DNA of 8,177 nt from Candidatus Bathyarchaeota archaeon (GTDB lineage: Archaea > Thermoproteota > Bathyarchaeia > Bathyarchaeales > SOJC01): contig JAGLZJ010000035.1 of assembly GCA_023131555.1 (NCBI GenBank), forward strand, positions 1 through 8,177, in the 5' to 3' direction. Of this stretch, positions 1 to 5,861 are shown one piece after another. Within the stretch, counting starts at the first letter, position 1. Each line of letters opens with the position of its first letter. The notes below the pieces were generated by a model. The model was not told the origin of the DNA. It saw nothing but the letters and a program-made list of their open reading frames with translations, and made no database searches. The position numbers and the translations under genes are program-made.

Positions 1-2
1 CG

Positions 3-1007
3 TCGAAAGCTTCGGATGTAATCTTCAATTGCAGTCTGTGTGGACTCTGCTTCGCTAATTGTCTGCCAGATTCCGAAACGCACGAGGCAATTCGAGCCGT
101 GCGTTATCATATCGCTTTGAAAGGCTTAGCTCCACCAAGCGTTGAGGAGGCAGCTGAAAACATTTCGCGAGTAGGAGATCCATCTGGAACACTTCCAGCG
201 AAGCGATTATCGTGGCTGAAGCAAAGCCCTGAATTGACGAAGCTCAGACCGCAGACAAAGGCACCTGTACTATACTGGATCGGTTGCACAGTTGCCACGC
301 GCACGGAAAACACTCCAAGAGCAGTTACCAGCATCCTGAGTCATGCTGGAGTTGATTTTACCACGCTAGGTGAACAGGAAGGCTGTTGCGGGTACATCCT
401 ATTAGCCTCAGGCTTGTGGAACAAAGCAGAGGAGAACGCAAAACAACTTATCGAAAGAATAGAAGCCACAGGAGCTGACACCATAATCACATCTTGCTCA
501 GGATGCTACTACACTTTCTCTAAACTCTTTCCAAGGATCCTGAACATCGACTTCCCATTCGATGTATTCCACACATCGCAGTACATCAAAAATCTGCTGA
601 GAGACGGGCTATTGGATCTGGGGCGCATAGATGACACAAAGATCACCTATCACGACCCCTGTTCATTAGGTCGCCACTCCGGTGTCTATGAAGATCCACG
701 CGAGGTGTTGAAGAAGATTCCAGGCCTTCATCTTGCTGAGATGCGTCTGAATAGAAAGCGAGCTCGGTGTTGCGGCGGCGGCGGAGGTCTCTGGACAGTC
801 AACAACCGAGTCAGTCTAAATGCAGGCATCGATCGGCTTCAAGAGGATGTAGTGCCTCTCAAAGCGGACGCGCTCGTGACTGCTTGCCCAATATGTCAGC
901 TGAATCTTCGATTTGCCTCCCTCAGATCAAGGGTTTCAATAAGGATTCTCGACTTCGCTGAAGCAGTGGAAAGTTCACTTCTCAACAGTGACGAGAGTGG
1001 TCAGTGA
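3..1007 (+). CDS. CCG-domain iron-sulfur protein, HdrD/BamD/GlcF type (5' end outside window)
   Basis: The frame is open from base 3, so the gene starts upstream; the GTG at 99 is internal. The visible 334 residues begin with a ferredoxin-type motif (C10, C13, C16, C20, C-x2-C-x2-C-x3-C followed by LP). Two complete cysteine-rich CCG domains follow. The first has C95, CC at 128-129 followed by G, and C165-x2-C168. The second has C220, CC at 256-257 in a CCGGGGG stretch, and C295-x2-C298. In the family (heterodisulfide reductase D/B, glycolate oxidase GlcF, GlpC, BamD) these CCG motifs bind non-cubane 4Fe-4S clusters or act in two-electron transfer in the cytoplasm. An earlier 4Fe-4S motif is expected in the missing part. 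It faces the AOR-ferredoxin genes and overlaps their end by 7 nt, suggesting an electron-transfer partner role (inference). Substrate or partner cannot be fixed from the sequence; it could equally belong to an upstream operon. Confidence 0.9.
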   Translation, partial: SKASDVIFNCSLCGLCFANCLPDSETHEAIRAVRYHIALKGLAPPSVEEAAENISRVGDPSGTLPAKRLSWLKQSPELTKLRPQTKAPVLYWIGCTVATRTENTPRAVTSILSHAGVDFTTLGEQEGCCGYILLASGLWNKAEENAKQLIERIEATGADTIITSCSGCYYTFSKLFPRILNIDFPFDVFHTSQYIKNLLRDGLLDLGRIDDTKITYHDPCSLGRHSGVYEDPREVLKKIPGLHLAEMRLNRKRARCCGGGGGLWTVNNRVSLNAGIDRLQEDVVPLKADALVTACPICQLNLRFASLRSRVSIRILDFAEAVESSLLNSDESGQ

Positions 1008-1498
1008 GAAGCCAGGATGTTCTTTAGGTATTCAGAGTATTTTTCGGCAGCGGTTCTCTTCTTCATTGTGCCCAGCTTCAAGGGCTCGATGTACTGTAGT
1101 GCTTTCGGCTGACAAAATTCTACGCAGACAGGTTCGCCATCACATAGATCGCACTTGATGAGTCTGCTGGCTTTCGCATCTATGCCTATTCCTCCGAGGG
1201 GACAGAACTGTGCACATAACCTGCATCCGACGCAGGATTTTTCGTCGATTATTACGGCGTTTGTGCTTGGTTCTCTCTTAATTGCGTGCATGGGACAGAC
1301 CACTTCGCAGATTGGTGTCTCGCATTGCTGGCAGACAACTGGAATGTAGATTCCTTGATTCTCCCATTTGGTGACGCGGATTCTTGAGTATTCGGGAGCA
1401 CACTTCTTCTCCTTGTGAAGGGAGCAAGCTGCTTCACAGAGTCTGCAACCGGTGCATTTTTCGGGGTCAACAACCAAGATTTTCTGCAAGGCTGTCAT
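1001..1498 (-). CDS. Four-cluster ferredoxin subunit of the AOR
   Basis: A 165-residue cytoplasmic electron carrier with 16 cysteines in four motifs: C15/C18/C21/C25, C56/C59/C64/C68, C89/C92/C95/C99 and C116/C119/C125/C129. This is the DmsB/HycB/AorA-like pattern for four [4Fe-4S] clusters. There is no signal peptide or membrane segment. The ATG at 1498 was chosen because only one base separates it from the AOR stop (TGA-G-ATG on the minus strand), implying translational coupling, and because the first cluster motif begins 15 residues later. An in-frame ATG at 1528 would add 10 residues inside the AOR gene. It most likely takes electrons from the AOR tungsten site and passes them to a soluble acceptor or to the convergent CCG protein. 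BamC of class II benzoyl-CoA reductase and AorA of bacterial AORs are the closest architectural analogues; BamC is described as having three clusters, so the four seen here lean towards the AorA type. Confidence 0.93.
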   Translation of the reverse strand: MTALQKILVVDPEKCTGCRLCEAACSLHKEKKCAPEYSRIRVTKWENQGIYIPVVCQQCETPICEVVCPMHAIKREPSTNAVIIDEKSCVGCRLCAQFCPLGGIGIDAKASRLIKCDLCDGEPVCVEFCQPKALQYIEPLKLGTMKKRTAAEKYSEYLKNILASH

Positions 1499-1499
1499 C

Positions 1500-3389
1500 T
1501 CAGAGTAGCTTTGACGGTTCCTTGTCAAGGTTGAGGTTTCTCAGAGTCTCCGTTTTGGGTACGCCTTGATTGTCCCAGCCGTGAAGTTCATAGTATTCAT
1601 TCAGCATTTCTTCGAATTTCTTCCTGTCAATCTTCTTGTTTCTCGCTACAGGGAGACCTATCGGTGTTGGTTCGGTGAAGTAGCGCTCAGGCAGATTGTC
1701 ATCTTTCCTTGAGAAGCCTTCTCTGAGGTTGAAGAGTCGTTCAAGAGTGTAGATTCGCTCACCAATCTCCATCAGTTTATCCTTAGAGATCTTCATTCCT
1801 GTGACCAGTTGAATGAGGTTTGAGAATTCCTGCCATTTAGGGGCGTGGACTGCACAGAAGACTGTCTGGAACTTGCACACACCTATAGAGTCGGTAATGG
1901 CGTAGAGGAGTTCCTGCCACCAGACCATTCTGCTCTTGCCATCGTATGAGCTGTAATCGGTGGCTACTGATCCTCCGTAAATCTCCTTTAGCATGTCTCC
2001 AGGCAAACCGTACATGTCTATTGCCGGACGACTTCTCAGGTGATCTGCGCCTCTGGTTGACGTTGCGATGCCTAAGGCGAAGCTTGGCGTAGGGCGTTCA
2101 TCTGAATGGAGGTTGCTCATCCCTTTGATCTGGATTGCATAGTATTCGGAGTCAGCGCCTACTTTAGCGATGGCTGCTTTGAATCCATCGGCCAGCGTGT
2201 TTCCAAAGCCTTCTCTGTAGGCGATCTTTCGTATCAGTTCGAAAAGCGCTTCTTCGTTACCCCAAGTCAGTTGAATGCCATCAGTAGTCTTGTCGTCTAT
2301 CAGCCCCTTCTCATACAGCTCCATAGCCCACGCGATCAGGCCGCCTGTTTCCAGCGTATCGATGCCATACTTGTTTACCAGATGATTGGCAACCAGAATT
2401 GTCTCCATTTTTCTGCAGTCAAGCATTGTGCCAAATGCCCCCAGCGACGTGTATTCAGGGCCTTCACCGTAGAGGGGAGCGTACGGTCCTTCCTTCAGGA
2501 CATACCGATGCCGACAATGGACAGCGCACCCATAGCATCCTGAGGTGCCAACCGAGTATCGGTCAATGTTCTCGGGTTCAAGGTCTTCTCCGTCTACTAA
2601 TCGGTTCAGCTGGAAATTCTTGGTGCGGATTAAGCCAGTCGTGTTGGTGTTGCTATAGATTATCATTGTTCCCCAACGTGATTGAGCCTTTGCCCAACGG
2701 GTGCTCGTTATCATATCGTTCATTTCTCTGCAATAGGTAAGCAGTTTGTCAGGGTCTGTAAATTCAACGGGGGTTGTTCCACGTGCAGCGATAGCTTTCA
2801 GGTTCTTTGATCCCATAACACAGCCCATCCCGGTTCTTCCGGCTGCATTCTTCATTCCAGTGCGCACGTTTGCATATCGCACCAGGTTTTCACCAGCTAC
2901 GCCGATGACGAGTGAAACGATGTTCTCATCGTCTTCTTCTCTTCTGATAATTTTCTGCGTGTCAAAGGTGTCTTTCCCCCAGAGGTGAGAGGCCTCCTTT
3001 ATCTCGATAGAGTCATCTTTAATCATTAGATAACTAGGTCTGTCTGCTTTTCCCGTGATGGCAAGATGATCGTAACCTGCAAATCTGAGTTCAGGTGCAA
3101 AGAAACCTCCTATGTTGGAGTCGCCGACAGCCCCTGTTAGGGGAGACTTCGCTGCAATGTCACATCTTCCTGACCCTAAGCAAGGGATTCCGGTTAAGAG
3201 TCCACTCCCTACGAGTAATAGATTCTCGGGACTCAAGGGATCTACATTGGGTTTCAGATGATTGTATAGCAGGTACATGTTGAGGCCTCTTCCGCCAAGA
3301 TACAATTCGCGTATCTTTCTGGAAATGGGCTTCTTAGAAACGGTTCCCGTTGATAAGTTCACATAGGCTATTTTCCGGTCCCAGACCAT
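1500..3389 (-). CDS. aor: Aldehyde:ferredoxin oxidoreductase family tungsten enzyme
   Basis: A 629-residue AOR-family protein of normal length. These enzymes carry a tungsten (rarely molybdenum) bis-pyranopterin and one [4Fe-4S] cluster and oxidise aldehydes to acids with ferredoxin; relatives include FOR, WOR and BamB. Visible hallmarks are the N-terminal GGRGLN (32-37), KSPLTG (81-86), FAPELRFAGYD (97-107), VMGSKNLKAI (191-200), cluster ligands C285/C288/C292 plus C505 in DSIGVCKF, GPEY with E312, the pterin-loop D344, and RGADHLR with H450. The cluster cysteines, E312 and H450 match the spacing in Pyrococcus furiosus AOR. The start at 3389 was chosen because AGGAGG lies 9 nt upstream and the family N terminus (VWDRKIAYVNL) begins there; a GTG at 3497 would add 36 unlikely basic residues overlapping the zinc-ribbon gene. 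Canonical motifs favour aldehyde oxidation, but aromatic genes nearby leave an aromatic substrate or a Bam-like role possible. Confidence 0.95.
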   Translation of the reverse strand: MVWDRKIAYVNLSTGTVSKKPISRKIRELYLGGRGLNMYLLYNHLKPNVDPLSPENLLLVGSGLLTGIPCLGSGRCDIAAKSPLTGAVGDSNIGGFFAPELRFAGYDHLAITGKADRPSYLMIKDDSIEIKEASHLWGKDTFDTQKIIRREEDDENIVSLVIGVAGENLVRYANVRTGMKNAAGRTGMGCVMGSKNLKAIAARGTTPVEFTDPDKLLTYCREMNDMITSTRWAKAQSRWGTMIIYSNTNTTGLIRTKNFQLNRLVDGEDLEPENIDRYSVGTSGCYGCAVHCRHRYVLKEGPYAPLYGEGPEYTSLGAFGTMLDCRKMETILVANHLVNKYGIDTLETGGLIAWAMELYEKGLIDDKTTDGIQLTWGNEEALFELIRKIAYREGFGNTLADGFKAAIAKVGADSEYYAIQIKGMSNLHSDERPTPSFALGIATSTRGADHLRSRPAIDMYGLPGDMLKEIYGGSVATDYSSYDGKSRMVWWQELLYAITDSIGVCKFQTVFCAVHAPKWQEFSNLIQLVTGMKISKDKLMEIGERIYTLERLFNLREGFSRKDDNLPERYFTEPTPIGLPVARNKKIDRKKFEEMLNEYYELHGWDNQGVPKTETLRNLNLDKEPSKLL

Positions 3390-3398
3390 TACTGGTCG

Positions 3399-3404
3399 CC
3401 TCCT
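3399..3404 (-). promoter_or_regulatory. Ribosome binding site of the AOR gene
   Basis: AGGAGG on the minus strand sits 9 nt before the ATG at 3389. It decides the short start over the GTG at 3497 and lies in the 19-nt gap after the zinc-ribbon stop. Confidence 0.85.
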
Positions 3405-3408
3405 GTTC

Positions 3409-3561
3409 TTAGGCAAGGCCTCGGATCTTGGCTTGGTTCGGAGCTGGCCAGGATATGCGGTACTTGGTTTTGCAGTGTGGACATGTGGCGGTCTCAACTT
3501 GAGCCTGAACGGCGAACCGCTTGAGGCAGTTTAGACATCGAACTTCACTCTGGGGTGACAT
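3409..3561 (-). CDS. Small zinc-ribbon protein preceding the AOR
   Basis: A 50-residue protein with a single treble-clef or zinc-ribbon motif: C9-x2-C12, then C27-x2-C30, followed by an aromatic KYRISW tail. This pattern resembles the MJ0042-type or rubredoxin-like ribbons that bind one zinc or iron. No other domain is visible. The ATG at 3561 has GAGGT 7 nt upstream; an in-frame GTG at 3606 is possible but lacks a good ribosome site. It is the first gene of a tight leftward group: only 19 nt separate its stop from the AOR start, so it is probably co-transcribed with the AOR and its ferredoxin. Its role is unknown; a regulator, an assembly factor or a small redox partner of the AOR are all conceivable. 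Length and cysteine spacing make chance unlikely. Confidence 0.72.
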   Translation of the reverse strand: MSPQSEVRCLNCLKRFAVQAQVETATCPHCKTKYRISWPAPNQAKIRGLA

Positions 3562-3568
3562 TGTATAT

Positions 3569-3573
3569 ACCTC
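3569..3573 (-). promoter_or_regulatory. Ribosome binding site of the zinc-ribbon gene
   Basis: GAGGT on the minus strand, 7 nt before the ATG at 3561. It supports that ATG over the GTG at 3606, where no comparable purine run is seen. Confidence 0.55.
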
Positions 3574-3659
3574 TTCTACTGCGCGCACGCGATATACGTT
3601 ACGCACTCGTGGGCAAACCTATCGCCTACTTCCATCTTTTGTCCTTCTAGAAAGAGTTC

Positions 3660-3674
3660 ATGTCATTATGACAT
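3660..3674. promoter_or_regulatory. 15-bp perfect palindrome, candidate operator of the zinc ribbon-AOR-ferredoxin operon
   Basis: ATGTCAT-T-ATGACAT has 7-bp arms around a single T. It lies about 100 nt upstream of the zinc-ribbon start. A TATA-like ATTATTTA on the minus strand at 3692-3685 would place transcription start near 3663, inside the palindrome, which is a usual position for an archaeal repressor site. Its half-site TGTCA/TGACA recurs in the inverted repeat at 4341-4354. It also covers the stop codon of the doubtful frame 3917-3666. Confidence 0.4.
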
Positions 3675-3917
3675 AAGCTTAGCGTAAATAATCTGGTTAC
3701 CAGCTTTCTCCGTAGTTGCTTCTGCAATGACGATGTCGAAGGTTTCCACTTCCCCATTGCCGTTCACCTCTTCAGTCACATTGACCCAGACTGATACAGG
3801 TTCGTTGCATCTCGGAATGAGCGAAAGCACGAAGGGGTATGGTGCGGTAGGTGTCCAGCTGACTGACACATTCTGACGTGCATGCAGGCATGCTAATGGA
3901 GGTGTGAGTGCTGGCAT
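3666..3917 (-). CDS. Doubtful 83-codon frame, no recognised family
   Basis: I recognise no family. The ATG at 3917 has a stop codon two codons upstream and no usable ribosome site, and the first 25 nt overlap the end of the NifX-like gene in another frame. From about residue 17 on, the translation is valine-, threonine- and aromatic-rich with alternating hydrophobic residues (VSVSWTPTAPYPF, VSVWVNVTEEV), as in a beta-sandwich. An alternative start is the GTG at 3866. Codons are mostly purine-first, so it may be the tail of a decayed extracellular-type gene, but it could be chance. There is no signal peptide or metal motif. Confidence 0.3.
   Translation of the reverse strand: MPALTPPLACLHARQNVSVSWTPTAPYPFVLSLIPRCNEPVSVWVNVTEEVNGNGEVETFDIVIAEATTEKAGNQIIYAKLMS
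3685..3692 (-). promoter_or_regulatory. Possible TATA box for the leftward AOR operon
   Basis: ATTATTTA read on the minus strand lies about 25 nt before the palindrome at 3660-3674. The match is loose and A/T-rich sequence is common, so this is only a candidate; it would give a roughly 100-nt leader ahead of the zinc-ribbon ATG. Confidence 0.25.
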
Positions 3918-4279
3918 CCTTCAGTTAACTCTTCAAGCTTGTTATTAGTGTACGCAGATACTACTTCTTCAGCTGTATTTGCATTAGCCTTCAGCACAGC
4001 AACGTTTGCGCTTTGAAAGATGTTCAATGCACGGGGACCCAACCCGTATGTGATGAGAACATCGGGTTTGAACTGCAAGATCCTGCTTGGACCGATGCAT
4101 GATGGTGGGTGTTCAGTGTCTTCGAAATGTTCACCGGTGTTTGGCACTGTCTTTTGACTAACAACACTTCTGTTATCGTCTAACTCCACGATTGTGAAGT
4201 ATGGTGCCCTACCGAAATGTTCTGACAGCTGTGAATTCAGACCAGTTTCATCCATCACTGGGACGACTATTCTTACCAT
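3893..4279 (-). CDS. NifX/NafY-type iron-molybdenum cofactor-binding domain protein
   Basis: A 128-residue single-domain protein of the dinitrogenase iron-molybdenum cofactor biosynthesis family (NifX, NafY, C terminus of NifB, and stand-alone archaeal members of the MTH1175 type). Seen directly: an opening beta strand VRIVVPVMD, the signature SEHFGRAPYF (19-28), a central DVLITYGLGPRAL (73-85), and a histidine-rich tail GCQHSHLH that could bind metal. Stand-alone members occur widely without nitrogenase and no nif genes are visible here, so nitrogen fixation should not be inferred. The start is fixed by AGGAGGT 6 nt before the ATG at 4279; the ATG at 4297 would place that site inside the gene. 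It follows the MoaD gene on the same strand, with a 102-nt gap holding an inverted repeat. A role in handling iron-sulfur or Mo/W cofactors for the neighbouring AOR is an inference from context. Confidence 0.87.
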   Translation of the reverse strand: MVRIVVPVMDETGLNSQLSEHFGRAPYFTIVELDDNRSVVSQKTVPNTGEHFEDTEHPPSCIGPSRILQFKPDVLITYGLGPRALNIFQSANVAVLKANANTAEEVVSAYTNNKLEELTEGCQHSHLH

Positions 4280-4285
4280 TTCGCC

Positions 4286-4292
4286 ACCTCCT
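4286..4292 (-). promoter_or_regulatory. Ribosome binding site of the NifX-like gene
   Basis: AGGAGGT on the minus strand, 6 nt before the ATG at 4279. It rules against the in-frame ATG at 4297, which lies upstream of it. Confidence 0.85.
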
Positions 4293-4340
4293 TTCAAATT
4301 TTTTTGTTTTCAAGGAAAAGCTTCTCTCACGAGTCTAAAC

Positions 4341-4354
4341 TGACACTGGTGTCA
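4341..4354. promoter_or_regulatory. Inverted repeat, candidate operator of the NifX-like gene
   Basis: TGACAC-TG-GTGTCA has 6-bp arms with a 2-bp centre and lies about 60 nt ahead of the NifX-like ATG, just after the MoaD stop. It could be a repressor site or a short RNA hairpin. The half-site TGACA matches the palindrome at 3660-3674, in the opposite arm order. Confidence 0.4.
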
Positions 4355-4381
4355 ACCTAAACATCTAACCTCGCTCATGCT

Positions 4382-4672
4382 TCAGCCGCCTGCTGCTGGA
4401 ACCGTTATCACAATTAAATCATTAGCCTTCAACTTTGTTCCCGCATTTCTAACGTTCTTGCCATTCAGCATCACGAGGGTGTCAACATCAACCCGTCCAG
4501 TCTTGCAGTTGAGAGTCTCCTCGAAGTCACCGCCGTACTTTTGTGCCAGTGCCTCTAAAATGCCCCTCAGAGTAGTCTCTGGTTCAATGTGGTGCTTGAT
4601 TTCCTTTTGTCCAGCCGTCTCCTTAAACATTGCCAGCAGTTTGATTCTGACGTGAGGTCCAGTGGGCTTCAT
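4382..4672 (-). CDS. moaD: MoaD/ThiS-family sulfur carrier
   Basis: A 96-residue beta-grasp protein ending in the diagnostic Gly-Gly (VPAAGG, G95-G96). In MoaD the last glycine is adenylated and thiocarboxylated and then donates sulfur to make the dithiolene of molybdopterin, the pterin that also holds tungsten in AORs. Family features seen are an opening strand with VRIKLLAMFKETAG (8-21), the segment VMLNGKNV, and the closing LKANDLIVITVPAAGG. Length is slightly above the usual 80-90 because of a short N-terminal extension. The ATG at 4672 has no ribosome site, but AATTAAAT on the minus strand is centred about 30 nt upstream, which fits a leaderless archaeal transcript. Such carriers are common beside AOR genes, so a dedicated tungstopterin role is likely. 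A ThiS or SAMP-like protein-modifier function cannot be excluded. Confidence 0.87.
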   Translation of the reverse strand: MKPTGPHVRIKLLAMFKETAGQKEIKHHIEPETTLRGILEALAQKYGGDFEETLNCKTGRVDVDTLVMLNGKNVRNAGTKLKANDLIVITVPAAGG

Positions 4673-4698
4673 TGGAGTACGGTTATGGAAGGGCGCTG

Positions 4699-4706
4699 AT
4701 TTAATT
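4699..4706 (-). promoter_or_regulatory. Putative TATA box of the MoaD gene
   Basis: AATTAAAT read on the minus strand, centred about 30 nt before the ATG at 4672. The absence of a ribosome site and this distance both suggest leaderless transcription starting at or very near the ATG. Confidence 0.45.
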
Positions 4707-4722
4707 GTTGCGGGAACTAATA

Positions 4723-4732
4723 TTCCTAGGAA
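4723..4732. promoter_or_regulatory. 10-bp perfect palindrome in the divergent promoter region
   Basis: TTCCTAGGAA lies between the MoaD TATA-like box and the tandem TATA boxes of the AbrB-PhoU gene. It could be an operator acting on both directions, or autoregulation by the AbrB-domain protein; this is inference from position only. Confidence 0.35.
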
Positions 4733-4736
4733 ACAA

Positions 4737-4752
4737 TTTATATGGTTTATAT
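4737..4752 (+). promoter_or_regulatory. Tandem TATA boxes of the AbrB-PhoU gene
   Basis: TTTATAT occurs twice, at 4737-4743 and 4746-4752, 9 bp apart. The first would start transcription near the GTG at 4763; the second near 4774, which would favour the TTG at 4784 as the translation start. Confidence 0.6.
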
Positions 4753-4762
4753 AACTTCATAG

Positions 4763-5818
4763 GTGAACACGGGTGGCTTTTCGTTGGAAATCAGGAAACT
4801 TCAAAAAATCAAAGGTGGAAGTTTCACTCTCTCAATCCCAAAAAAATGGGTCGTCAAGAGAGGGTTGAAAAGCAGCCATCAGATAGTGATCTCTGAAGAG
4901 GAAGATGGATCCCTTAATCTTCATCCCATCAGCTCACAGCAGGAATACGCGCGGACAGCGACAATTTCACTGGAGGAATTCTCCGACTTAAAGGCCCTGG
5001 AATACAATGTTGCCACTTACTACATTCAGGGGGCGGGACAGATTGACATTGTGTCAAAAGACATCATTCCAGCTGCGAAAAAGAGAAGAATCAAGCTGCT
5101 ACGCCTCTTCCTCCCAGGCATCGAGGTCTCTGATGAACGATCAAACAGAATCAGCTTTCAAGTTCTGATAAACCCCGGCTCATTCCGCCTGGAATCTCTT
5201 CTAAGCAGAACCTCAACGTTCTCATCAGATCTCCAACGAGATGCAGTGGAATCCTTGACGAAATGGAGCTTTCCCTTAGCGAGAGAGGTCATTGAACGCA
5301 GTGGTGAGGCACTTCGACATTACCGTCTCACAATAAGGCAAGTTGCTCTTGCCAGCTCAAGCAGAACGATTGCCAGAGAAATTGGAGTTAGAAGCTGTCA
5401 AGAATGTGTGACGTTCGCTCTGATGGCCAGAGACCTGAGCAGACTGGTCTATCACTGTTCTCAGATAGCTAGACATGTTCTCGCGCTTGAACAACAGAAG
5501 AGAATAGATCAGACAATCCTCAACTGGATAGAAGAGCTATCTGAAGTAGCATACAGAATGCAGAAGGATGCGGTTCAATCATTCCTTTCCAGAGACATGA
5601 AACTTGCTCTACGAGTCTTTAAGAGTATGAGGAAAGTCAGAGAGCGCGAGAAGAAGCTCCTTCGAGAGGTCATGGCAAAAGTGGAAGATACTGATGTAGC
5701 TGTGACTCTCGTTTTGATCGGGAGAAATCTTCGCAGGATAGCTGGACATTCAGTCGCCATCGCCGATGATGGCATGAACCGAACACTCAGACCGGGAAAC
5801 GCCAGGGACAGATTATAA
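4763..5818 (+). CDS. AbrB-PhoU domain protein, phosphate-type regulator
   Basis: A 351-residue cytoplasmic protein with an N-terminal SpoVT/AbrB-like swapped-hairpin segment (about 8-55: EIRKLQKI, then GSFTLSIPKKWV) and a long helical C-terminal part with two PhoU-like units (about 145-240 and 250-345, rich in Arg, Leu and Glu, with repeated helices). Archaeal proteins of this build are annotated as phosphate uptake regulators; the AbrB part is expected to bind DNA and the PhoU part to sense metal or phosphate signalling. No Pst transporter genes are in the window, so the link to phosphate is by family only. The GTG at 4763 is given as the longest start. A TTG at 4784 gives the usual family N terminus (EIRKLQKI), fits the second TATA box, and has GGGTGG 7 nt upstream, so the true protein may be seven residues shorter. 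It diverges from moaD and precedes the oah promoter by 80 nt. Confidence 0.85.
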   Translation: MNTGGFSLEIRKLQKIKGGSFTLSIPKKWVVKRGLKSSHQIVISEEEDGSLNLHPISSQQEYARTATISLEEFSDLKALEYNVATYYIQGAGQIDIVSKDIIPAAKKRRIKLLRLFLPGIEVSDERSNRISFQVLINPGSFRLESLLSRTSTFSSDLQRDAVESLTKWSFPLAREVIERSGEALRHYRLTIRQVALASSSRTIAREIGVRSCQECVTFALMARDLSRLVYHCSQIARHVLALEQQKRIDQTILNWIEELSEVAYRMQKDAVQSFLSRDMKLALRVFKSMRKVREREKKLLREVMAKVEDTDVAVTLVLIGRNLRRIAGHSVAIADDGMNRTLRPGNARDRL

Positions 5819-5840
5819 ACCGAGTCTTCCACTACTAATT

Positions 5841-5850
5841 CTTATATAAG
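5841..5850 (+). promoter_or_regulatory. TATA box of the oah-had operon
   Basis: CTTATATAAG, itself a perfect 10-bp palindrome, lies in the 80-nt gap after the AbrB-PhoU stop. Transcription would start near 5871, leaving a leader of about 28 nt that contains AGGT at 5883-5886 ahead of the ATG at 5899. Confidence 0.65.
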
Positions 5851-5861
5851 CCTGGTTCACG

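Larger units (their letters stand above)
3562..3892. other. 331-bp stretch without a confident gene
   Basis: Between the zinc-ribbon and NifX-like genes there is only one doubtful minus-strand frame (3917-3666). The part nearer the zinc ribbon carries a 15-bp palindrome (3660-3674), a TATA-like minus-strand box at 3692-3685, and a weaker GTATATC at 3597-3591. I see no RNA gene, no insertion-sequence end and no clear terminator. Confidence 0.5.

Noticed and set aside
2106..2740. Plus-strand open frames inside the AOR gene
   Set aside because: They are antisense shadows of a strongly conserved protein and show no domain, start signal or composition of their own.
1500..3389. Calling the AOR gene bamB outright
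   Set aside because: It keeps canonical AOR features (E312 in GPEY, RGADHLR with H450, DSIGVCKF), and its ferredoxin has four cluster motifs rather than the three described for BamC. Only the neighbourhood points to Bam.
3893..4279. Evidence for nitrogen fixation
   Set aside because: Stand-alone NifX-type domains are widespread without nitrogenase, and no nifH, nifD, nifK or nifB is visible.
4299..4310. T-rich run on the plus strand as a terminator
   Set aside because: No plus-strand gene ends there; on the minus strand it is the A-rich leader just before the NifX-like ribosome site.
4377..4655. Plus-strand frame of 92 codons opposite moaD
   Set aside because: The minus strand encodes a clear MoaD with terminal Gly-Gly; the plus frame is its shadow.
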